Origin: Actinobacteria bacterium UBA4719 | GTDB taxonomy: Bacteria > Actinomycetota > Actinomycetes > Actinomycetales > Dermatophilaceae | DNA: 9,677 bases | Assembly: GCA_002404345.1 (NCBI GenBank) | Contig: DHJN01000128.1 | Coordinates: forward strand, 1 to 9,677 | Reading direction: 5' to 3' | Shown here: positions 1 through 5,617 of the stretch, piece after piece | Position numbering within the stretch: the first letter of the stretch is position 1 | Layout: every line of letters begins with the position of its first letter | Program-made: the position numbers and the translations under genes | The notes under the pieces: model-generated | What the model was told of the DNA's origin: nothing | Databases searched by the model: none | Seen by the model: the letters and a program-made list of their open reading frames with translations, nothing else

Positions 1-1575
1 TACCTGCTCATCGGCCACAACAGCCGGCGGGAGTCCGCGCGACGGGCTGCCACCAAGGCGTTCCTGGTCACCCGCATTGCCGACCTGGCATTTGTCATCG
101 GTCTGATCATCCTGGCGGCCGGCGCCCGAACGACGTCCATCCCGGACGTGCTCACCACCTGGTCCGGTCTGCCGGGCGCGACCATGCTGACGGTCGCGCT
201 CATCTGCCTGCTCTGCGGCATCGCCGGAAAGTCGGCGCAGTTCCCGTTCCACGACTGGCTGCCGGATGCGATGGAGGGCCCGACCCCTGCCTCGGCGCTC
301 ATCCACGCCGCGACGATGGTCGCCGCCGGCACCTTCGTCCTGGCGCGGCTGTTCCCGATCTTCGTCCTGTCAGACCCGGCTCGCCTGGTGCTCGCGGTGA
401 TCACGGCCGTGACGATGATCGGCGCAGCGGTCCTTGCCTTCGGTCAGTCGGACCTCAAGCGTCTGCTGGCCTACTCCACCGTCAGCCAGATCGCGATCAT
501 GTTGTCCGCCCTGGCCGTGGCACCGGCGTCCACCGGAGCCGGACCTGCGGTGTTTCACCTGTTGTCGCACGCGATGTTCAAGGCCTTGTTGTTCCTTGCG
601 ATCGGGTGGCTCAGCGTGCTGGTCGCCGGAACCGCAGCGGTGGCCATGTCGGGTGGGGTGCGCCATCACCCACAGCTGAGGCAACCCATCGCCATCGGCC
701 TCCTCGCGCTCGCCGGCGTCCCGCCGCTGGTCGGGTTCCTGTCCAAGGAGTACGTCCTGGCCGCGGCCCACGACAGCACCTCCGGGTCCGGTTCAGCCGC
801 GGGGTGGATCGTCCTGGTCGCGCTCGGGCTGACGGTGGCGCTCACCGCGGCGTACTGCACCCGTGCCTGGCTGGTCCTCACTCACCTGAACCCCGAAGAG
901 GAGGCGATCCACCAGGCCGCGATCGCGGACTCGAAAAGGATCGATGACGTCAGCCTCATCGAGATGTTCACGGAGCTGGCGCCTCGTATCGCACCCGATT
1001 CCACGGCCGAGTCGGCCCCGACCGCCGTCGATGTCGATGTCCATGTCGTTGTCGCCGTCGAGCCTGGTCAGGTCCATGCCGACATCCATGGCCATACCGA
1101 CATCCATGCCAGTGCCCGCGGGTCTGTCGGCATCCTTGCTTTTCTGTCCCTGGTCGGAGGACTGATCGTCTTCACCCCAATGGTCCGGGTCGAGCCGCAT
1201 CTCACCTGGTGGTTGGCGGCCGCCTCGTTGCTCCTGATCCTCGCGGCCGCAGGCGCGGTGCGGTGGATGGCATCGACCCACGGCAGTGGCGATGCGGCTG
1301 ACCGCCTCGGCGCCGGCCGGATGGCCCTGTTCGACAGGGGTTTCGGAGCGGACGGGGTCTACGTTGCAGCGGTGTCCCCGGTGGTCAGGCTGGCCCGGGT
1401 CGTGGTCAACGCAGACCGCGACGTCATTGACGCGTATGTTCGCGGCACCGTGGTGGCGACGCGCTGGGCTGGCCTCGCCAGCGAGCGGGCGCACACCGGC
1501 AAGCCGTCCTCGTACCTTGTGTGGTTGTTGTTCGGGCTCCTCGCAGTCGGCTTGGCGGGTGTGACGTTGTGGTGA
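1..1575 (+). CDS. nuoL: NADH-quinone oxidoreductase subunit L, 5' end outside window
   Basis: Distal antiporter-like subunit of respiratory complex I, embedded in the plasma membrane and thought to move one proton per NADH oxidised. The frame is open from base 1, so about 110-130 N-terminal residues lie upstream (E. coli NuoL is 613 residues); 524 codons are visible. Family hallmarks seen: GKSAQFPFHDWLPDAMEGPT followed by SALIHAATMVAAG (helices 7-8, channel Lys at 229-231), DLKRLLAYSTVSQIA (Lys at 457-459) and GFLSKEYVLAAA (helix 12 Lys at 745-747). The C-terminal part DRGFGADGVY onward, ending in a last helix near 1525-1572, matches the lateral amphipathic helix plus anchor specific to NuoL. 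The loop after helix 13 (about codons 885-1125) is much longer than in E. coli and holds an Asp/His-rich repeat. The stop overlaps the nuoM start by 4 nt (GTGA). Confidence 0.97.
   Translation, partial: YLLIGHNSRRESARRAATKAFLVTRIADLAFVIGLIILAAGARTTSIPDVLTTWSGLPGATMLTVALICLLCGIAGKSAQFPFHDWLPDAMEGPTPASALIHAATMVAAGTFVLARLFPIFVLSDPARLVLAVITAVTMIGAAVLAFGQSDLKRLLAYSTVSQIAIMLSALAVAPASTGAGPAVFHLLSHAMFKALLFLAIGWLSVLVAGTAAVAMSGGVRHHPQLRQPIAIGLLALAGVPPLVGFLSKEYVLAAAHDSTSGSGSAAGWIVLVALGLTVALTAAYCTRAWLVLTHLNPEEEAIHQAAIADSKRIDDVSLIEMFTELAPRIAPDSTAESAPTAVDVDVHVVVAVEPGQVHADIHGHTDIHASARGSVGILAFLSLVGGLIVFTPMVRVEPHLTWWLAAASLLLILAAAGAVRWMASTHGSGDAADRLGAGRMALFDRGFGADGVYVAAVSPVVRLARVVVNADRDVIDAYVRGTVVATRWAGLASERAHTGKPSSYLVWLLFGLLAVGLAGVTLW
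1027..1116 (+). repeat. Tandem-repeat-derived Asp/His-rich insert in NuoL
   Basis: Positions 1027-1062 are six imperfect copies of a hexamer of the type GTCGAT (GTCGAT, GTCGAT, GTCCAT, GTCGTT, GTCGCC, GTCGAG), read in frame as alternating Val with Asp, Asp, His, Val, Ala, Glu. Positions 1081-1098 and 1099-1116 are two copies of an 18-nt unit starting GACATCCATG, matching at 14 of 18 positions and read as DIHGHT and DIHASA. The segment holds five His codons (1042, 1075, 1087, 1093, 1105) and several Asp/Glu. It lies in a loop between predicted membrane helices, so replication slippage with tolerated in-frame growth is the simplest origin. Confidence 0.8.
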
Positions 1576-3062
1576 TCCTCCTGCTCGCTGCCCTGGCGAT
1601 CCCGGCCGTGACGGGCACCGCCCTGATCGTCTCCGGCCGCGGCTCCACCACCTCGGTCGAACGAAACGCCAATCGGCTCAGCCTTGCCGCCAGCGTGGCC
1701 ACGGCCGCCCTCGTCGTGGCTGCGGTGGTCGCGCGCCCGGTGGTTGACCAGGAGTGGCTGCCCTCGCTCGGGGTGAGGTGGCAGTTCGCGGTCGACGGCA
1801 TCAGTGCGCCCCTGTTGATTCTGACCGCCGCACTCAGCATCGCCGTCGTGCTCCACGCCCGGTCGCACCCCCCGCAGGGTGGCTCGCCCACGACGTTCTA
1901 CGGATGCCTGCAGCTGGTCGAGCTCGGCGCGCTGGCAACGTTCTTCGCCCGTGATGCCGTCATCTTCTTCATCGCTTTCGAAATCGTGCTCATCCCCATG
2001 TGGGTGCTGATCGCCCGCTACGGCGACTCCCATGATCTTGCCGCACGCGCCGACGCATCTGGGCGCTTCGTGCTCTACACGGTGCTCGGCTCGACGCTCA
2101 TGCTGGTCGGCATCCTCGCCCTCGTGCAGTCCGCCGGCACGGCCAACCTTGATGCCCTCGCGGCCGCCCACGGAGCGGGACTGGAACGGCATACGCAGGT
2201 CATCATCGCGGCGCTGCTCCTGGTCGGGCTGGGTATCAAGATCCCGGTGTGGCCGCTGCACACCTGGCTGCCGCCGGCCCACACCATCGCGCCAACGGCC
2301 GGTTCGGTGCTGCTGGCAGCCGTCCTGCTGAAGATGGGCACCTACGGGGTCGTGCGGTTGGTGATCGCGCCCCTGCCCGCTGGATTCGGGGCTCTGGCAC
2401 CGGGGTTTGCGATCGTCGGTGTCGTCGGCATCCTCTGGGGAGGCCTGGCCTGCCTGGTCGAGAACGACCTCAAACGGCTCATTGCCTACTCCTCCGTGGC
2501 GCACATGGGATTCGTGGTTCTGGGGCTGTCCAGCGGGACGACGGCAGGACTACAGGCGGCGTTGTTCGCCAACGTCGCCCACGGCGTCGTGTCCGCCCTG
2601 CTCTTCTTTCTCGTCGGCGGCCTCAAAGAACGGTGGGGATCGGCCGATCTGGCCACCGCACGCGCCGCTCTGCGTGAGATCTCGCCGCGCCTCGGCCTCG
2701 CCCTCGTCGTCGGCTTCGCCGCATCGCTGGGCCTTCCCGGTCTGGTCGGCTTCTGGGGGGAGTTCCTGGCGATGTATGCCGCATGGTCTCCGGCGCCCGA
2801 CCGGCCCCAATCCCTGTTGCGCGTCCTGGCAGTTGTAGCCGTGACAGGCACCGCGCTGGCCGCCGGGTACTCCCTGCGTGTGCTCCGGCTGATCTGGTCC
2901 GGCGATCGCACCACGCCGGTCCATGAGGACGCGCGCGGAGGCGAATGGTCCGTATTGGCAGTCCTGGTCGGCGCCGTCCTCGTCCTGGGCGTCGCACCCG
3001 GTCTGCTGTTCAACTCGACCATCAAGGACGTTGCCGTCATCACCGCGGAGGTGTCGCGATGA
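1572..3062 (+). CDS. nuoM: NADH-quinone oxidoreductase subunit M
   Basis: Middle antiporter-like subunit of complex I, integral to the membrane, one of the proposed proton channels. The chosen GTG start at 1572 overlaps the nuoL stop (GTGA) and gives 496 residues, close to E. coli NuoM (509), beginning with a hydrophobic first helix (ILLLAALAIPAVTG). Conserved charged residues are present: Glu137 in FFIAFEIVLIPMW (helix 5), Lys223 in LGIKIPVWPLHTWLPPAH, a second Lys in GSVLLAAVLLKMGTYG, ENDLKRLIAYSSVAHMGFV, and Glu397 in GLVGFWGEFLAMYA (helix 12). The ribosome site is weak (GGCGGGTG about 10 nt upstream), as expected if translation is coupled to nuoL. Its loop after helix 13 is short and normal, unlike those of NuoL and NuoN. 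It overlaps nuoN by 4 nt. Confidence 0.97.
   Translation: MILLLAALAIPAVTGTALIVSGRGSTTSVERNANRLSLAASVATAALVVAAVVARPVVDQEWLPSLGVRWQFAVDGISAPLLILTAALSIAVVLHARSHPPQGGSPTTFYGCLQLVELGALATFFARDAVIFFIAFEIVLIPMWVLIARYGDSHDLAARADASGRFVLYTVLGSTLMLVGILALVQSAGTANLDALAAAHGAGLERHTQVIIAALLLVGLGIKIPVWPLHTWLPPAHTIAPTAGSVLLAAVLLKMGTYGVVRLVIAPLPAGFGALAPGFAIVGVVGILWGGLACLVENDLKRLIAYSSVAHMGFVVLGLSSGTTAGLQAALFANVAHGVVSALLFFLVGGLKERWGSADLATARAALREISPRLGLALVVGFAASLGLPGLVGFWGEFLAMYAAWSPAPDRPQSLLRVLAVVAVTGTALAAGYSLRVLRLIWSGDRTTPVHEDARGGEWSVLAVLVGAVLVLGVAPGLLFNSTIKDVAVITAEVSR
3047..3052 (+). promoter_or_regulatory. Shine-Dalgarno site of nuoN
   Basis: GGAGGT lies within the last codons of nuoM, 6 nt before the ATG at 3059. 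It fixes the nuoN start at that ATG, which overlaps the nuoM stop (ATGA). It is the strongest ribosome site among the three nuo genes here. Confidence 0.85.
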
Positions 3063-4615
3063 GCCAGGCCGTCGTCAGCGTGAACGCTGGGGTGCTGTTG
3101 CCGGTGCTCGCACCAGCGGTCGGAGCGGCCGCCGTCCTGGTTGCCGACGTTGCGGTCCAGAGCCTGCGTCGGATGCACTACGCGATCGCGTTGTTGAGCC
3201 TCGCGGTCGGTGCGGTGGCCACTGTCGCCGGTTTGGGCATGGTCGCCGGAGACGCTCGCCAGACGCTGTGCCTGCCCGGGGGTGGCCAGTGCATGTATGC
3301 CGCCGGCTCCGTCGCATCGGCCCTGCAGCTGGCCGCGCTGCTGGCTGCCGCCATGACCCTGCTGCTGAGCTGGCCCGATGACAAAGAACAGGCGGGCGGC
3401 GGCACCGCGGTCATCGTGAGTCTCGTCCTGGCAGCGACCGCGGGGGCCACGGCTGTTGCCGGTGCCCGCGACCTCGGTTCGTGGCTGGTGTCCCTCGAGC
3501 TAGCTACCCTCCCGACGGTGGCACTGGTCGCACTGCGGGGGGCGCGCTCGGCGATCTCCGGTGCGGTCGCGTTGCTCACCACGGCGCTGGTCTCCTTCGG
3601 CTTGCTCGCGCTCGCGGCCGCCTTGTGGTTCACGGCCACCGCAAGCGGGTTCCTCAGCCCCGCCGCTGCGCTCGCGGTGGTCCACGATCCGGTCCGACGC
3701 CCGATCCTGGTCCTGGCTGTCGTCGTCGTCGTCGCCGGGATCGGCTTCAAGCTCTCGCTCGTGCCGTTCCATGCGTGGACTCCTGAAGCCTACGACGGAG
3801 CGCCGTTGCCGATCGCTGCCTTCCTGGCCGCCACCTCCAAGATCGCTGCCCTCGCAGCGCTGCTCGTCGTGATCAGGGCCATCGCGCCGATGGGTGCTCC
3901 CGTGCTGACCGCCATCGCGATCGTCGCGGGGTTGACCATGACGCTGGGCAACATCATGGCCCTTCGACAGGACGGCGTCGTTCGGCTGCTCGCGTGGTCG
4001 ACGGTGGCACAGGCCGGCTGGGTGGTCCTGCCCCTGGCTGCCGTCTCCACGGCTGCGGTGCACGCCTCCGCGGCGTACCTGCTGGCCTACGTCCTTGCCA
4101 CGCTCCTGGCCTTCGCCGTGGTTGCCGCCCTGGTCCAGACCAGGGGAGCGGCGCGCGCGCGTGACCTCGCGCAGTACCGCGGCCTCTTGCGTGACCACCC
4201 TGTTCTGGCCAGTGCCCTCGCGCTGGCGTTGCTGTCGCTGGCCGGGCTGCCGCCGGGCATCCTCGGTCTCGTGGCCAAGGTCGCCGCGTTGCGGCCTGTC
4301 GTCGCCAGCGAGCTCTGGCTGCTGGCTGTCGTCGCGGCAGTCAACGCCGTCCTGGGCGTGGCCGTCTACCTGCGTTGGCTGCGCGTCGTCATTGCCTCAG
4401 TCGACGCCCCGCCGCAGGCCTCACAGCAGGCCTCACCGCAGGCCTCACAGCAGGCTCCATCTCACGCGGCACCTGACTCGGGGTCGGACGCTCCGGTGGC
4501 CGCACGGGCCGTTCGAGCGCATCCAGCGACGCTGGTCGCCGTCGGATTGTCGGCGCTGGCACTGGTGTTGACCAGCCTGAGTCCACAGCTGGTCCTGGGT
4601 CTGCTCGGTCCTTGA
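3059..4615 (+). CDS. nuoN: NADH-quinone oxidoreductase subunit N
   Basis: Antiporter-like subunit nearest the complex I quinone module; completes the L-M-N order that ends many nuo operons. The ATG at 3059 has a GGAGGT site 6 nt upstream and gives 518 residues against 485 in E. coli. Family residues: Glu147 in LVSLELATLP (helix 5), Lys231 in GIGFKLSLVPFHAWTPEAYD, a further Lys in AATSKIAALAAL, LRQDGVVRLLAWSTVAQAGW, and Lys407 in GLVAKVAALRPV (helix 12). Cys71 and Cys78 (C-x6-C) sit in an early loop and could form a disulfide (inference). The excess length lies mainly in the loop between helices 13 and 14, which holds a PQAS/QQAS repeat and a Ser/Ala/Asp-rich stretch before the final helix. 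No terminator is visible between its stop and htpX. Confidence 0.96.
   Translation: MSQAVVSVNAGVLLPVLAPAVGAAAVLVADVAVQSLRRMHYAIALLSLAVGAVATVAGLGMVAGDARQTLCLPGGGQCMYAAGSVASALQLAALLAAAMTLLLSWPDDKEQAGGGTAVIVSLVLAATAGATAVAGARDLGSWLVSLELATLPTVALVALRGARSAISGAVALLTTALVSFGLLALAAALWFTATASGFLSPAAALAVVHDPVRRPILVLAVVVVVAGIGFKLSLVPFHAWTPEAYDGAPLPIAAFLAATSKIAALAALLVVIRAIAPMGAPVLTAIAIVAGLTMTLGNIMALRQDGVVRLLAWSTVAQAGWVVLPLAAVSTAAVHASAAYLLAYVLATLLAFAVVAALVQTRGAARARDLAQYRGLLRDHPVLASALALALLSLAGLPPGILGLVAKVAALRPVVASELWLLAVVAAVNAVLGVAVYLRWLRVVIASVDAPPQASQQASPQASQQAPSHAAPDSGSDAPVAARAVRAHPATLVAVGLSALALVLTSLSPQLVLGLLGP
4412..4459 (+). repeat. Four 12-nt tandem repeats inside nuoN
   Basis: The copies are CCGCAGGCCTCA (4412-4423), CAGCAGGCCTCA (4424-4435), CCGCAGGCCTCA (4436-4447) and CAGCAGGCTCCA (4448-4459), equally two near-identical 24-nt units. 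They read PQAS, QQAS, PQAS, QQAP. Because the unit is a multiple of three, copy number can change without breaking the frame. The repeat lies in the hydrophilic loop between the last two helices, where length change should be tolerated. The first three copies contain AGGCCT. Confidence 0.9.
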
Positions 4616-4663
4616 GAGTCGTTGACAACAGGTTCCGCGGCGGTGTGCCAGGTCCTGCTCCTC

Positions 4664-4689
4664 GGAACACCATGGCGAGTAGCCACGTT
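4664..4689 (+). promoter_or_regulatory. Candidate SigR/SigH-type stress promoter of htpX
   Basis: GGAACA at 4664-4669 and CGTT at 4686-4689 match the known consensus of the Streptomyces SigR / mycobacterial SigH family (GGAAT or GGAAC, about 18 nt, GTT). From GGAAC to GTT the spacer is exactly 18 nt. Transcription would start about 7-10 nt after GTT, at or just before the htpX ATG (4699), giving a leaderless or nearly leaderless mRNA. The AGGAAG ribosome site at 4690-4695 would then serve only read-through transcripts from nuoN. A TTGACA at 4622-4627 has no acceptable -10 partner. The match is short and could be chance. Confidence 0.4.
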
Positions 4690-4698
4690 AGGAAGAAC

Positions 4699-5577
4699 AT
4701 GCACAACCATTACAACGGACTGAAGACCACGCTGCTCTTCAGCGGCATCTTCGCCGTCCTGCTCACGTTCGGTGCCCTGGTCAGCGGGGGCAGATACATC
4801 TGGGTCTTTGCCCTGTTCGGCGTCGTGATGACGGCCTATGGCTACTGGAACAGCGACAAGATCGCGATCAAGGCCATGCGCGCCCGCCCGGTCAGCGAGA
4901 CCGAGGCCCCGGCGATGTACCGCATCGTGCGCGAGCTGTCGACAGCCGCCCGCAAGCCGATGCCGCGCCTGTTCATCTCGCCCACCGAAGCGCCCAATGC
5001 CTTTGCCACCGGCCGCAACCCGTCCAACGCGGCGGTCTGCTGCACCGAAGGGATCCTGCGGCTGCTCGACGAGCGTGAGCTGCGCGGGGTCCTGGGCCAT
5101 GAGCTGATGCACGTCTACAACCGCGACATCTTGACGTCTTCGGTGGCCGCCGCGGTTGCCGGTGTCATTACCAGCGTCGCCCAGATGGTCATGTTCATGG
5201 GCATCTTCGGCGGCGGCGGCAGCGAGGACGACGACCGTTCCAACCCGCTCGGCATGATCCTGATGGCAGTCCTCGCCCCACTGGCCGCCACGTCGATCCA
5301 GCTGGCGATCACCCGGACTCGTGAGTACGACGCCGACGAGGACGGTGCCAAGCTCACCAATGACCCGTTGGCTCTCGCGTCAGCGCTGCGCAAGCTCGAG
5401 CGAGGGACGGCCGCCGCGCCGCTTGCCCCACAACGCGATCTCGTCAACGCCAGCCACATGATGATCGCCAACCCGTTCCGGCCTCAGGACGTCTCGCGGC
5501 TCTTCGCGACCCACCCGCCGATGGCGGACCGGATCGCCCGACTGGAGGCGATGGCCTCCGGGTACCGCCCGTACTGA
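4699..5577 (+). CDS. htpX: HtpX-type membrane zinc metalloprotease (M48B family)
   Basis: Membrane-bound protease that degrades damaged or misfolded membrane proteins. It has 292 residues, like E. coli HtpX (293). Zinc site: HELMH at residues 134-138 (codons 5098-5112), with the third ligand Glu209 in REYDADEDGAKLT. Other family marks are PNAFATGRNP and LFATHPPMADRIARL. Two N-terminal helices (about 10-30 and 33-50) and two more after the active site (about 148-172 and 186-206) match the family topology. The ATG at 4699 is chosen because AGGAAG (4690-4695) precedes it and MHNHYNGLKTTLLFSGIF is the usual N-terminus. The frame stays open upstream to a TTG overlapping the nuoN stop and through an ATG at 4672, but those add an unfamiliar basic extension. 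pepN follows 40 nt later with no terminator, so the two are probably cotranscribed. Confidence 0.95.
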   Translation: MHNHYNGLKTTLLFSGIFAVLLTFGALVSGGRYIWVFALFGVVMTAYGYWNSDKIAIKAMRARPVSETEAPAMYRIVRELSTAARKPMPRLFISPTEAPNAFATGRNPSNAAVCCTEGILRLLDERELRGVLGHELMHVYNRDILTSSVAAAVAGVITSVAQMVMFMGIFGGGGSEDDDRSNPLGMILMAVLAPLAATSIQLAITRTREYDADEDGAKLTNDPLALASALRKLERGTAAAPLAPQRDLVNASHMMIANPFRPQDVSRLFATHPPMADRIARLEAMASGYRPY

Positions 5578-5617
5578 CCGCGGCTGCCGCCCACTGTCGC
5601 TTCTGAGAGAGTGACGC

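Noticed and set aside
1027..1116. CRISPR-like or regulatory repeat array
   Set aside because: The units are short, contiguous and in the nuoL reading frame, with no unique spacers. It is a coding low-complexity repeat.
1359..2504. Long minus-strand frame of 381 codons opposite nuoL/nuoM
   Set aside because: Its translation is rich in Asp, Gly, Arg and His with no domain, as expected for the antisense of G+C-rich membrane-protein genes. The sense strand has unmistakable NuoL and NuoM.
4622..4650. TTGACA as a housekeeping -35 box for htpX
   Set aside because: No acceptable -10 sequence occurs 16-18 nt downstream (candidates are G/C-rich).
4612..4698. Upstream TTG start (overlapping the nuoN stop) for htpX
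   Set aside because: The overlap looks like coupling, but the added 29 residues are unlike HtpX N-termini, while the ATG at 4699 has a ribosome site and the usual MHNHYNGLK start.
5580..5590. GCGGC-T-GCCGC palindrome between htpX and pepN as a terminator
   Set aside because: The loop would be one base and the stem too short to terminate; cotranscription is more likely.
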